64,000 nucleotides of DNA from Atrichornis clamosus (lineage: Eukaryota; Chordata; Aves; Passeriformes; Menuridae): assembly GCA_013400975.1 (NCBI GenBank), contig WBMZ01003478.1:45260-109259 (forward strand), read 5' to 3'. Below, one piece after another: positions 1-12,900 of the stretch. The notes below the pieces were generated by a model, which was not told the DNA's origin, did not search any database, and saw nothing but the letters and a program-made list of their open reading frames with translations. Positions within the stretch are counted from its first letter, which is position 1; each line of letters begins with the position of its first letter. Position numbers and translations under genes: made by a program.

Positions 1-365
1 CATAAAGTCTCTTGTTTTACTTATTCCCTCTATATTTTAAATGGTGGTAGATGGGGATAAAAAACAAAGACTGTCCTGGGATAGATTACCACTTCCCACA
101 TCCTTTGGGACAGTCAGCATAACCAGGAACAGATTTTGCAGTGCAGTTTATTCCTCTGAGCCTTGGTCAGGTGAGGTTTTCCCTGCAGCAAAGCCAGGTG
201 CGGGATTAGTCATGGCCATTTCGAAGTGTTAAAAGAAAACTCGCATTGTGCATGTCTGTGCTGAGACAGAGCATTTGCAGAGAGCCGGAACACCCCAGCA
301 CTGAGGCAGTTGGGGCGTTGCTGTGGGTGTGGCTGAGCTAAGCTTTGTTGTGGTTGTTCTTTCAG
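1..365 (+). other. EFEMP1: Last intron of EFEMP1 (3' part)
   Basis: This AT-rich sequence leads into a clear splice acceptor (pyrimidine tract then CAG ending at 365) directly before the recognised final coding exon. No other exon is visible in it. It is assigned to EFEMP1 only because of the exon that follows. Confidence 0.8.
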
Positions 366-524
366 CAAACCAGCGCCATGAGTGCCATGCTGGTGCTGGT
401 GAAGTCCCTGTCAGGACCCCGAGAGCACATTGTGGACCTGGAGATGCTGACAGTGAACAGCCTGAATTACCGTACGAGCTCGGTGCTGAGATTAACAATC
501 ATTGTGGGACCTTACGCCTTTTAG
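366..524 (+). CDS. EFEMP1: EFEMP1 (fibulin-3), final coding exon, partial gene
   Basis: This is the C-terminal 52 codons of EGF-containing fibulin-like extracellular matrix protein 1, a secreted glycoprotein of basement membranes and elastic tissue. The exon opens after a splice acceptor in frame with [20 protein letters not shown] and ends with [10 protein letters not shown] and a TAG stop at 522-524. Human fibulin-3 ends in nearly the same residues (LTIIVGPFSF), so the match is strong despite the short length. The segment is the end of the fibulin-type C-terminal module; the EGF repeats and signal peptide lie outside the window to the left. The middle reads NSLNYRTSS where human has a slightly different loop. 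Its place upstream of PNPT1 on the same strand agrees with human gene order. A different frame over the same bases gives a longer ORF, but it ignores the splice site. Confidence 0.93.
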   Translation, partial: QTSAMSAMLVLVKSLSGPREHIVDLEMLTVNSLNYRTSSVLRLTIIVGPYAF

Positions 525-1027
525 TGGTTTGCAATAACCCTCCACTGGCACTTGCAGCAGCCAAAGAATATTATCGTAAAGAAAGCACTTACTATTTTTA
601 TTTATAGATTTTGCTCTCTTTTTTAAAGAATTTGTTTAGTAAGTTGATATCTTTTATTCACACATTACACCTGTAATTCAAAATTAGTAGATGTGTTCCA
701 TAGTATAACATGGGCATTGTCACTTTCTGTATAAAGATTTAAATCTTTTTTTATTACCTTCCTTGGACTAGGTACATACTACGCTTTTATATGAGAACTG
801 TATGTTCATACTATCCTGTAAAACCTCACACACCCTTCCTAGCCAAATAGGCCATGCAATTTAAGTCATCTTCTGTTTTGTTTTTATTTTAAATTCTAAT
901 GCAGCTACACTGAATCTCAAAAAAGAAAAAAATTATGTAGTATGAATGATTACACAAAGTAACGGTTATCTGATAAGCTAAAATATATTTCTTCTTTTTA
1001 ACTACTTTGTAACAAAAGGTAACAGTC

Positions 1028-1033
1028 AATAAA
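1028..1033 (+). terminator. EFEMP1: Proximal polyadenylation signal AATAAA of EFEMP1
   Basis: A canonical AATAAA hexamer lies about 500 bases after the EFEMP1 stop, in T-rich sequence. It could give a short 3' UTR form. Confidence 0.55.
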
Positions 1034-1576
1034 AATCTATTTCTGTAGACATTTATGTGCTATCACAGTTGGTTTTTCTAATCTGGGTTGGAGGTAAAGT
1101 TACATTGTGAGAAATGCTTTGCATCAGGTTTTCATATGCAGATTGTGTTAACCATACCATGGAGTAACATTAGGCTCTCTCCAAGAAAAACAGACCATAG
1201 AAAGAAAATTTCTCCAACAAAGAAAGAAACTCCAAATGGAAAAATCACCGGGCAGGGCACAAATGTCCATGAGAACACTCCTGAGAACACTGTCGGTAGT
1301 TACTGGTCAGAGGGATGCAGCATTTTCAGACAGAAGTTAACATACTATTTTTCCAGAAATATTATGTTGTATACTAAGAATTGAGTGCATTTTCTTATTA
1401 AGTTATATCATTTTCAGGCACTCGGTCCTGTTCCTGCTCTTACAACTCAGATGTATCATGTACAGTGTTCATAAAATTTATTTCTAATTCAAGAACTAAT
1501 AACATCTTTTGTAATATGTAAAATCTTATTTCTTGTTTAAAATGTAGCAGTTAATCCTTTGATGTACAAAATTTTT

Positions 1577-1582
1577 AATAAA
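1577..1582 (+). terminator. EFEMP1: Distal polyadenylation signal AATAAA of EFEMP1
   Basis: A canonical AATAAA is followed within 20-50 bases by G/T-rich sequence. The preceding bases also read ATTAAA on the reverse strand (1574-1579), so the site is nearly symmetric. This is the likely main end of EFEMP1 transcripts. Confidence 0.6.
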
Positions 1583-1600
1583 GATCTCTTACCATATTGT

Positions 1601-4600
1601 ATTTAGTCTGTTTTGAGGTAGTTTGTTACTACTGCCATTATTGTCGTGTGCTGTGGGAGTTGGCAAAGCCACGTTGAGGTCTGCAGAGTCAGAGGGATCC
1701 AGATCTCCATCCACACACTATTAGTTCTTGGAAGACTAAAAACACAATTCCTTTGTAGAAGGACAAGCCTGCTGCCTACTGAGATTTAGTTTTACTGACA
1801 GCAAAAATTCTCTCCAGAGCATAACTTAGAAAAGGCCACAAAACCACTGCAGTTTAGGGTGACACATCCCCCACGCTCAGGCAGACTGCAGAGCAGGACC
1901 CCATTATCCAATGATCATTCCTTCAGGAAGTCATTTGTGGCTTTAAACAAATACTTCCTCTGCCAAAAAGGTCGGAACACAAGGCTGTAGCCAAAAAGCA
2001 GTGCTGGTGCTGTGTCACGTTCTCTTTGCTTGCAGCCTGGAGCAGCGGGTGAGATCCAGGTACCCCTCATCCCTCCCAGCAGGGAGGAGCTCACCAGTAC
2101 AAATCCAGTTGCTCTGTAGAGGGATTGAACTGGTGTTTTCCATGGCAAAAAAAGTCTGATGCAAAGTTTGGCTTGTAGGGAGCTCCCTCCTCTCCCCAGA
2201 GAGATTCCTCCCTATTCATCACTACAAATCCACTCGGTTTGAAAGGCAGCTCCTCACTCCACACTTTACTGAGCAAAATGCCTCCGACCTCCTGCTCCTC
2301 CATGCAATTCCTGGGGCAAGCAGCACATGCTCACCTCACACTTGGTTTGACTTCTTCTCTCCCTGTAGGCTGTCCTCACAAACAAGCTGTGCTGCCCCTC
2401 AGGCTTATCCCTACACCCCCAGCATCAGCACTCTTCTTTTACACTGACTTTTAACTTGCAAATTGTGTAATTCAGCATGGCCCACTCCAAAAAAATGGGG
2501 TTTAGTGCTTCTAGGTTTAAAACGGGCAATTTTCTCTTGATAGGTGCCCAGAGGAGGCTCAAGTAGCTTTGCCTCCTTAAGTCCCCAGACTTGCAGGGCA
2601 CCAGGCTGATCCCTATAGCAAGTTAAGGAACCACAAACCATCCCTGAAGTCCCCAAGCTGCCAGGCTCTGCCCCAAGGATTTGCTCTACCTTCGTGCTCT
2701 GCCAATTTTTGCATCAGTTTCATCACCAGCACTTTTAAACCTTCCTTTTAAATCTCTGCTCATCTGACAGTGACCCAAAATTGATCATTATAAAGAAAAA
2801 TATTTATACACCTCTCAAATTGCAGACAGCAGAGACCATTGTACCTCATGCATGTGCCCAAGCCATACTCAGCCTACACAGTCCTTCACACCTCACTGTG
2901 CTTATATACTTGTCTTAATCCATTTTATTGACACACAACTGTCCTGCCAGCCCTGCTCCCTGTCTGTTGGCAATATCCAGGTGTACACAAGACCACTGAG
3001 AGCCCAAACGGGCCAAGTCAGAGGCTGTCACACAGCTCAAGAGAGCAGATCCAGCCATTTGTCACTATTCTGCTGCACGTTGGTTGAGACTGAAGGCAAT
3101 CCCTGGGTGTGGGCAGTGCTTCCATGAGAACCAGGAGCTGAAATAACAGCAGCCCCTCCAAACCAAAACAGGAGCAGGAGAGAAGAGCAAGCCAGGGACT
3201 ACAGCAGGGCTGTGCAGAAACTGGCAGGGGGTGGTTGGCTTTGTTTTGGGTAGGGGTGGGGTACATGACTGAGCCTGGAAGAAGCCCACAGTCACAATAA
3301 GAAGATGGTTCAGAGCCTGAACAAGGAAAGCTTCTGTACACCAAAAAACCTGCATATTGCTAGGAAGGAAACCTGCAGGTCCTCCAACTTTCCAGGCAAG
3401 CAGAGCTTCACCTATTCCCTGCAAAGTATATGAAGCTGCAGCAAACATGCAACACAAGTTTGAAAAACTACTTGGATTATAAGGGACACTGAAATCCCAA
3501 GAAATTACATGAGAGTGTTTGCTCAGCCTTCTCTGTATCCTGCTGGCATGACCACTACCAATAGCACAGTCCAGGAAAGATTCTCATATAAATCTGTCAA
3601 TGTTGGAGAAGAATCTAAATCAGGATCACAAGCAAAGTTTAGTACCTTCTCAGAAATAGAAAACAGGAAGAAAAGAGAGAAAAAAATTAGAACTGAGTAA
3701 ATGGAACTTAAGGAAATCAAAATGCAAGTTCATTCACTTCCCTGAGACCACCTGAACAGAGTGCAGTGGGATTATTTTTCTTGGAAGGCTCACAAATGCA
3801 AGTTTGTTGTTGAATCCCGTTTCCATGGCTGCAAAGAGTTGCTTGTATTTTGAATGATCATCCATGTTTCTAACTTTATAACTCTTATTAAAATATAGAA
3901 CAGCTGCTGCCCCAGTCAGCTGTTCGGCATATGGAGCCCACCAGGGACAAAGCCCACTGTTAACAGGGAGAATTATTTTTAACGCCCTCACATATCTAAA
4001 CCTCCCCATCATCTCAGCAAAATGGCACATTTCCACACTTCCCAGCTGGGGGAACACCTGCGTCATGCAAAACTCAACTGGGCTGCATCTGCTACAAAAC
4101 CCAATTTGATTTCATCTGGCCAGCAGAAAAAGTGATCAGCCTCAGCGAACAGGGCAAAAAGTTAACTGTGTTTTATATCTGGGGAAAAGCAGATGTCTAG
4201 TTAAGATGTTTATACAGCAAACATTTCTGTGTATATTAGGAGGAAAGAGAGCTGTTTAATAAAATAGGGTTGGGTTAGAGTTGCCAAAGCAAATTTGAAG
4301 GACGGTACAACAGCTTTTGTAATTTTTGCATGGGAAAAAATACAGTCCTGCTTTATATTGACATCGATTTTGTGCATTGAACAAGGAATTTTTTTAAAGT
4401 GATCTCAAAGTTAACTCTTTAAAGCCTCACACTTACTGTGTATATTTGCTCAGCACAAAAAGCTGCAAACATCATGTTACAGCAATATGACAAGGTAGCA
4501 TTGAAGGCACTCCCTGATTTATCCTCTGCATTCTCAGCCATCACTTTGTTACTGGATGTGGGGCCAAGACGCCTAGCAATGCTAAAAATACCGGAATTAG

Positions 4601-7600
4601 GTGAGCTCCAGGTTTTGTTTGCAACTCATTCACTATGTCAGTCACAGGCTGTTTCTCTTGAGATAAATTATTTTTCTTTCTGATCCAGAATCCCAACAGT
4701 CCCAGAAGAAACATCAGCACTTTGCATCTCTGCTCTCTCACAGAAAGGCATCTGGATAATTAATATTTCTCAATTTTAATAATATTTTTGTAATTTCTAC
4801 ATAACCACACAGTACATATATGTTCAAACAGGATAAACATTCAAAGGTGCAGCTCTCAGCTAAGCACTCCAGCAGCTCCTGCAAACATACACTCTGCTGC
4901 ACTTCATTGCATTGCTGTAAAAAAACATTAATTTTTTTCTTGCCCTCCAACCCTTAATAAACCCTCTCTAAAGCCTCTGCAGGTCTACAAAAACTTCTAA
5001 AACAAAGGCATGCCCCATCCCCATCCATACACCTGAACAAGCACACAAAGACTTCAAACTGAGCACCCTGCCAGCTGGGCTGAAAAAGCATCCTATTTAT
5101 GCTGTGAAACTCTGAAACCACAGCCATGGAAGCCACACAGACACTGCAAAGTCTAAATCCTTCCCGTGCCACTCCAGAGACATCTGAACCTGTGACCACG
5201 TCCTCTTGGGGGTCACATTTTCTTCTTGCACTTGGAGTGTTTCTGGAGTATCTCTGTGCAACACATAGGAATGTTTCCTATACACAACATATACAACAAA
5301 CACCCAAGCGTGAAGTCAAAAGAGCAAAATTCCTGCAGGCGGCATGGAAACTAGGAAAACAAACAAATTTTGGAAGCTCAGAGTAAGGGCTGCAGAGGGG
5401 AAGCCAACATACCAAAACAGCAGGGTAAAAGGCATTATTAAAATCAGTAAGTCATACTCTGAGAAGCTGAGGTTGTAGATGAACAAGGAAAATGGAAATG
5501 TTCCTGAGATCTGGAAGGTCACACGTGGAAACAAGCAGCAGGCCAAAGGAACAGCTTGCAAATAAATGCCTGCACTGGCAAATCAAGCCTCTCCCAGTCA
5601 CAGCAAAAGCAACATCCCAGGAGGCTGATGAGGCCAAGGAGGGACTCACACATTAGGGGGACAAGGAAAAAAAGATAATGCCATGGTAAAAAGAAAAAGA
5701 AAAAAAAAGTAGTGAAGCTTTCTATCGCATGTCTGCAGGGGGAACTTGGCATGACAGCACTTTGCCAGAGCTGCTCTTAAGGCAATGTATCAAAGGACCT
5801 GCCTCAGAATAAGAAGTGGATAAAAGAAGGGGAACAGAACATTTTGTTAATGATATCCAGTTGTTCAGGTAAAGATGAGCATCCTCTGGAAAACACTGCC
5901 CTGACAGTGCTCTGAATATTGAGCAGAAAATGTCAAATAAAGCCAAAGGGGATGAATGCAAAGTGATGCACATGCAGGAAGTTATCCCAGGTTTATTTGA
6001 ACAGCAAAGGCCTCTGAACTGACCACCACGTCCCTGGAGAGTGTCAAGGTTATGGTAGGCCATTCAAAAAGGAAACCACAACTCCAGAAAGCTAATCCAG
6101 CATCAGAATTACTGGGGAACAGAGCAGGGAGTGAAACTGAACCTTTACACACTTGTGTAAAAGCACTACAGCATAAACACAGCTTGGAGCTTGAGTCCTG
6201 TCCCCTTCTTACAGCAGGATGCTGGGAATGTTAAAGCTCAGATCAGGCTGAGCAGTAACTGCACACATTCACAGGAAAGCCTCCCAAAACCCATTAAATA
6301 CGTGGCTGTCCTGGACAGGAGCTCTTCCCCTGGCACCCGCGGGCACAGAGGAAGCATTTTCAGTTTGCCATTGGCAGCTCCAAAGCTGCTCCACACCCTT
6401 GCCAGGAGCTCTGCCGTCAGCACTGGCTGTTAGGATGCCAAATGCCCCAAACCTGGAAATCCCACCTAAAGGAACAAGGGAAGCAGCCTGCACAGAGCAT
6501 GGTGATGCTGCATTCACTGCCTGCATTAGTGAGGTTTTTGTGTGGCTGCTGCCAGCACCACATTCAGTGCCCAAATATCACACCCAGCTCAGCAGTGGCC
6601 ACAACTGCATCAAAGCAAACTCAGTCAGCAGCAAATGCGTGCAAAAAAAGTCACCTTCAAAGGAGAAAAATGTAACTTCTGCCCAGTTTAAAGGCACTGC
6701 CTGGGGGAAGGCAGCAGGAACCAGATCACTGCACATAATGGTGTTTCCAGGAAAGCTGTTTCTGGACACATTTATTAGGCATGAATTGATCCTCGAAGTG
6801 ATTAAAACTGAGTTTTGTATTTGCTGCTTTCTCTTTTCAAAATGAACCAAGTTCCAGACAATTTTGCAAACCAGGGTCAGTCTAGAGACTGCCCCCCAAT
6901 ACTTAGTAGGGCTGGCTTGTTTCGGGAGAGCTCTACAAGCTGGCAAAGGCAGGTAGGCAGAGGCAAACATGAACCAACATGCCAAGCACTCCCTGCAAGG
7001 CTGGTGATTTCGTTCTAAAAACCAAATCAGAGGATCAAAATAGTAACATGAAACTTTAATGGGGTCAGAAGATTCCTGCCTCTGGTATGTTGAGGAGGGA
7101 AGATGTGAATTATACACTGAATATCTCCAATAAAGCACTGAAATTTTATGGACAATAAAGGAGTTTCTTCTCATGTTTCACAGAAGGCTCCAGCTTCTTC
7201 TGCTTTCTGGAAGCAGAGCAAGATGACATGTTCATGTCTTACTTCAGGCAAGACTTGTACATCCTTTACCACACCAGTGCTGGGGGACATCAGGCTGAAA
7301 CTACAGAGAAACCTTTGCAAGAACACCACACTTTGAGAGCCTGCTCCATTCTCTAGGCAAACTGGATATGGTTTGGCTTCCCACTTTTATCAGGAAGCTT
7401 TCCTCTCTCCAACAACCTCCCTGCCATACAGCAGGGGCATTTCTGGCTATTACAATTTCCACCCAGTTCTAACAGACGTAAAAATTCAGCAGGAATGTGT
7501 TTCCTTACCAAGTTTTAAAATGTGTTACCCTCATTTTCCTGGAGTGACAGAAGAGGCCACAGTGACATTCCTGGGAGAGCTTCAGTTTGTGCATTGCACA

Positions 7601-9780
7601 AAGGCTGTTTGCATATAAGTGTAAAGAAAAGCTGGAAAGGCACCACATTCACACCATGGCAATCAAAGACACAAATAAAGCTTTCCTGGAGGATTATTCA
7701 CACATACCTGTTACAGGTGTATAATATGCAAAGAAATGAAGATCCAGCCACTACCAACATCCCACTCAAATCCACCTGCCTGAAGGTACCCAGGTAATGG
7801 AAACAAGTCTCTAAGCTGGCAGCTTGTTGGCACAGAAGAAAGGACTTATGTCACTATTCATCTTGTTGTAATTTGATGCTTGTACCTAGGCCAAAATCCC
7901 CAAACCAGGCTACTTGCAAATGTTAAGTCCAGTAGCTTGGTATGTTTCTCATCCCCAGACTGGGATAAGCATTAACCAGCTCAGGAAAAAACAAAACATC
8001 CTTATAAAATTTCCAGATTCTGGTTTTCAGCCTCTATTAGTGAGTTTACAAGATTGTTTTCAATCTGAGCACTGAGTGTTCAAGCACATTTCAGAGCAGG
8101 GTGGAACACCCCCAGCCCATCTTTACTCTGCTTTGACAGTGCATTTGGGCAGCACCACAACACATCCTCCACTGTAACACTTTATTTCAATTTAACCCTT
8201 CCACTGCTGTTACACTGCTACAGGGATATTTTCCATCTCTGGACAGCAGAATGTTTCCTTGCCTCTGGGATCACCCAAATTTGCATACAGACTCTTGGGA
8301 TCAAGGTTTTTGGTCTGATTGCTCCCAACCACCACCACTCAACATGAAGAAACTGTGCTTCAGGGGGAAAAAACACCTTCTAGAAATTTAGAATGATCAC
8401 CCTGGCCTTGAAAATAAGACAGTACTTTCAAGCAATAGAGGGTATTTGGTGATGGGGGGGGTGCTGTCTCACACCACAGGCCCCAAACCCCCCCCCGGAT
8501 CAGATATTTAACCTGGGGTATTTCAACAGCTGTCCTCAGCAGATGCTTCCTGAGGTTGCCTGGAGTCTCAAAAAGGACATAAAATATTTGTAGTAATTCC
8601 CTGAACAAACCCAAGAGGCTTCCTCGAAGCAGAGCCCTCAGCTCTGTTGACTTGTGTTTTTAAAAGGTAATATAAATTCCACTTACGCTGGTTTGTTTTG
8701 ATGTTGAAAATTGGTCTCCATAGACATGGTTGAAATCATGCCCTGCAGCACTGAGGCTGGAGCCAACAACCACACAGCCCTTCGCCAGTGCAGAGCTGAG
8801 GAGCTTTTCAAGGTGTAAATGCCATCCCACCAGGCACTGGGAGAGTACAGGGCAGGCCAGACAGGGACAGGGTGCCCCATCCCACAAGGAAAAGCCACAC
8901 CTGTGGCCACCCAGGCACTGGGAGAAGTCTGTGGGGTTCCCCCCACATCACCCTCAACCCAGAGCCCTGTCCCACTGCTCACACATTTCCTTAGAGAGCC
9001 CACAGGAAGCCTAAAGAATTAATTTTTAAAGTTTTTTAAAGCCTCATTGCCCTGCAGAAGCTCCCTCGAAGGTTGACATGCAGCTAAGGACCACAGTGGT
9101 GTTTGCCAAGTAGAAACAGCAGTAAAAAGAAATAAGGGTGAGACAAACAAGGGGAAATATACGGAGAAACTACAAGTAGAGATTTTTATATGGAAATTTA
9201 TATCGAGGGTAACATTCCTGTCTAACACAAGCATTTTAATACTTCCGGATGCAAGCCTCAAGCCAAAATCCAGTGAGGTCTGATGTTACGATAGTGTTTA
9301 AGTTCAGGGATGCTGAACGTTTTGCAAGAGCTACAGGTTTTCTCCGTGCCAAAACCCATCCAGAAGAACAACAAAACAGCTTTTAATTCTGCCCCAATAA
9401 CCCCTGCACAATGTCCCAGCACAGAGCAAAGCAGAACTCAGTCCTGAGGCACCAAACCGCCCAAGTGGATTTGAACATGGAGATGCTGCAGAACCTGCCC
9501 ACCCCATCCCCAAAAAAGGCAGGGAATAACCTATATTTGAGAAAGCATTATTTCCATCACACTATTTTCTTCCCCTTTCCAGCTCTAAGGCTGCTTCTGC
9601 CACCTCCTTCCGCCACCTGCTCCTACCACCATCCCAGGGTGGTTTTGCAGCCTTCCCAACCACCACAAATCCCAGGCAGAAAGCAGCCATCAAGGAATTC
9701 CCTGGAAGGCTGGCTCAGGCTGGAATAAAGCACAGGATAGTTTGGCTGAGGGGGATATCAGGCCAAGCTGAAAGCAGGAG
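1601..9780. other. Intergenic DNA between EFEMP1 and PNPT1, left part
   Basis: I recognise no exon, RNA gene or full repeat here. Open frames are short and overlap on both strands. The longest, 198 codons on the reverse strand at 6578-7174, has no recognisable domain. From about 1.7 kb the + strand is rich in A and C relative to T and G. A run of eight Gs (8454-8461) and a run of nine Cs (8488-8496) could pair. A reverse-strand AATAAA lies at 2924-2929. Confidence 0.6.
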
Positions 9781-9930
9781 ACACGTTCCCCCCCAGGTCA
9801 GCAGTGCAGCAAGCGTGAGCTCCCACGAGCGATAAACTGTTCGGAACAACTTGTCCCGGAGCCGCCGCTGCTGCTCCGCAGCTGCCAAGGCCCATTTCTG
9901 CTTGGTTTATGCATCATGCCAATTCCTCCC
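9781..9930. other. Small GC/CpG-richer pocket in intergenic DNA
   Basis: Between about 9785 and 9900 the sequence carries several CpGs and the run CCGGAGCCGCCGCTGCTGCT, in otherwise CpG-poor DNA. No gene starts here that I can recognise. It may be a conserved regulatory element or a minor promoter; this is inference from composition only. Confidence 0.3.
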
Positions 9931-12900
9931 ATATAAGATTAAGCTGCCTCGAGGCAATTTCAACTTACACATCTGATATTTGGAGCATTTGCTATGCTCT
10001 GCAGCTCAGGAGCTGGCACACCCCCTGCGCTGCCACTTCCCCTCTTCACCTCACGTCACCCTTTGCAAGGGCACTCGTTCCCATTTAAGGGCTCACGCAC
10101 CTCTTCCGGGACTTGGAGACACCAAAGGGAAAATTCAAGGGGATAATATTTTGCTCAAGAGCTGGATGGAGCTATCAGTGCCATACAGATCAGCTCTGCA
10201 GGGGCATCAACCTGACAGCAAAGTGTATAAGACCAGTTTGCTCAGATATGTCCATCCTCCTGGAGGAGAATTTCCCCCTCTTGAGATTGTTCTGAGTTCA
10301 TTAAATCCATTAATTAATTACAAATACCAAGCCTAGGAAAAAAACCCCAAAACTTTTAAGACTAAAAGTTTGGTTTCAAGACTGTTCTGAGTGGTTCCAA
10401 GTTAAAAAGGCAGATACCAATTAAAAATATTCAATAATCTTGAAAGTCTCCAAATTCCTTATTTGTTTGCTTATCCAACTACACATGAATAATTTTAGTC
10501 TAGCACAGGCCTGTTTGGGTGCCAGATCATGTTTGCAAGTCTGCCCTGTGAAAGGCAAATATACAGTTGAACTTGGATGCTATGCAAGTATCAGCCAGCT
10601 ATTAGCAGTGATTGCTAAACAATTTTTCCAAAAATTACATCAAAGCTCAATGCCCATGGTTGTTGCTGGTTACTGCTCTGAGGAAAACAGTTACTAGTGC
10701 ACAACTGCTTAGGTTCAAATTATAAATGCAATTAAAATGCTGCATTTATCTAGCTAGAACTCTATGGAGATTTTTTTTCTGCATTAAATCCAATTACTGT
10801 ACACACCACCAAGATTTACAGACCTAAAGGGACACTTGTGTGCACAGTAACCATGATCATTGTGATTCAGCTCACAAAACACCAAAAAATTTTGCAGATG
10901 CACCTCCAAAGCCATTGGTTAAACCATTCAGATGAAACAGTTGTGTAACAGAGCTATAAAGAAGGCCATGGAAAAGCAGAAGAGGAAAGAAACTTCCTGA
11001 GGGTTTGGCATTATTACTATTAGTGATGGCTGAATTCATTTTGCCTCATTTCCAATGCAGTCAGATATTCAAATAAAACTTGAACACCATCTGGTTGCCA
11101 CGATCCAGAGACAACAAGGATTGGAGACCAGGAATCACGATGATGGTAATAGTTATACACAGATTTTGCCTACCAGATCCAGTCTGGGACCTGGGAGATA
11201 GGCTCCACTTGGAACACGGGAAAAAGTTTCCTCTAAATGCAAAACCATTTATAACTGAATCAGCTTTGGACGTGTGGAAAGAATATATTTACAAGGGAAA
11301 AGATTTTACAAGAAAATTTTGCAAATGTAATCAATTCCTGCATGGAAAGAGTCTCTGGTCAGGTCCCTGGACCAGCAGGGCAGAAAGCACTGACTTTAGA
11401 GCAACTGGGGAGGAAAGGTTTGCAAAACTGTACATCAACCTGTGCTATAATTATACAGCTCATTAGTTCATTCACTAACAGCTCCAGACTCTTCATGATG
11501 AAATCAAGAGTGCTGTTCCTCTGATTTGGGGAGTCTCAGAAATAATTTTTTTAAGCTGAAGTTTTTTAAGGAGGTTCACAAAACCAGGAACATTAAAACT
11601 CCGTATTCAGGAACTGAAATAAAGCAACTGCATAAAACATCCAATAAAAGCACACACACAAAAAAAAACCCTAAAGCAAACTTAATTGTGATAACTAAGT
11701 TTAATGATGTTAAATAGCATAGCTCATCATAAAAAAATTACAAGTGAAACTTCCCCCCAGTATTACTTAGGGTAGGTTTCACTCCACTTAACTCGGACAA
11801 CAGGAACAGGATTCATAATTCATTTAGTAAAGGAAAATCTGTGGGGAGCAGGAGGGTTGAGGAAGCATATCCATAATTAACTCCATTTGGAGACACAGTT
11901 ATGGCACAAGTGTGTGCACTAATACTTAATTTTCCTTCTCTCAAAACATTTGTGCTCCTAAATTTCTAACCAAGATTTGCACATTTCCCTGAACAAGAAT
12001 AAATCTGTGCAAGGCTTCGCTCTGACATTTGCTCAGCCTTGAGCTCACTCTGTCCCAGCCAAAATCACCACAAACGGGCACACAGGGTGTCCCATCCCCT
12101 CCCTTCTGCCACCAGCAACACCAGGGTACACAGCTGGGCTCCCACCAGCCCCCTCAGGAATTCAGGGATTGCAGCATGGCCATGCCAAGATCCAAGGATC
12201 AGTCTAGGAGGTGCCATGGGCAGCTGCCTGGTCACAGAAGAGAAAGCCCCTCCAGGAAGCATCAATTAACACCCACCGAGTAAAAGGGAGGTACTGAACA
12301 GACCCCAAATTGTGACAAAAGCACCCTTAGCAGTATTTTACTGCAATCCTCAAAAGCATATTCCTTCTGCATGTAACCAAGACACAGGAGCCACTGGAGT
12401 TCAGGGCCAGCCCTGGCCAGGGATCCCAATGTAGAGGCCAACTATCCCCAAACCTTGCAGAGTCAGCCAAGATATTGGGTTTTATTCCAGCTCAGCCACT
12501 CAGGGCCAGAGGCTCACAAACCTCAGAGGCTTCAAATTCTTCCCAGGGTTAAAAAATCAGCCCTAGCCTCAAAATTTTGTGGCAAGTCAAACTCCTTTTC
12601 AGAGCACAAATCAGACGAAGAGAGGATTTTCTTGGCATTATCATTTTCTGCACAGCCTCCTTAGAGGTTATGAGATTGCTGGTGCCCATCAGATGCCATC
12701 TTGCATTATACCACTCTCATAGTAGAAATTGCCGTGCAAGTCCAGCTGACCATGTGCCACTCCTCTCAAAAGTATCACACCAAAGCAGGTTCAGGCAGAA
12801 AATATGAGATTGTCAGATGAGAGACTGATTGTTCTTCATGGCAGGGGCAGCATTACATCTGCTTGAGAATTTTGCAAGTAGAAACTACTCCACAATTGCT

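Larger units (their letters stand above)
525..1600 (+). other. EFEMP1: EFEMP1 3' untranslated region
   Basis: AT-rich, T-biased sequence follows the EFEMP1 stop and contains two canonical polyadenylation signals, at 1028-1033 and 1577-1582. The end near 1600 is inferred from the second signal and the G/T-rich stretch after it. No coding potential is seen. Confidence 0.7.

Noticed and set aside
323..607. 94-codon open frame over the EFEMP1 exon
   Set aside because: It is in a different frame from the recognised fibulin-3 C-terminus and ignores the splice acceptor.
6578..7174. 198-codon reverse-strand open frame
   Set aside because: It has no recognisable domain and no codon-like pattern, and the complementary strand is equally open; probably chance in low-stop sequence.
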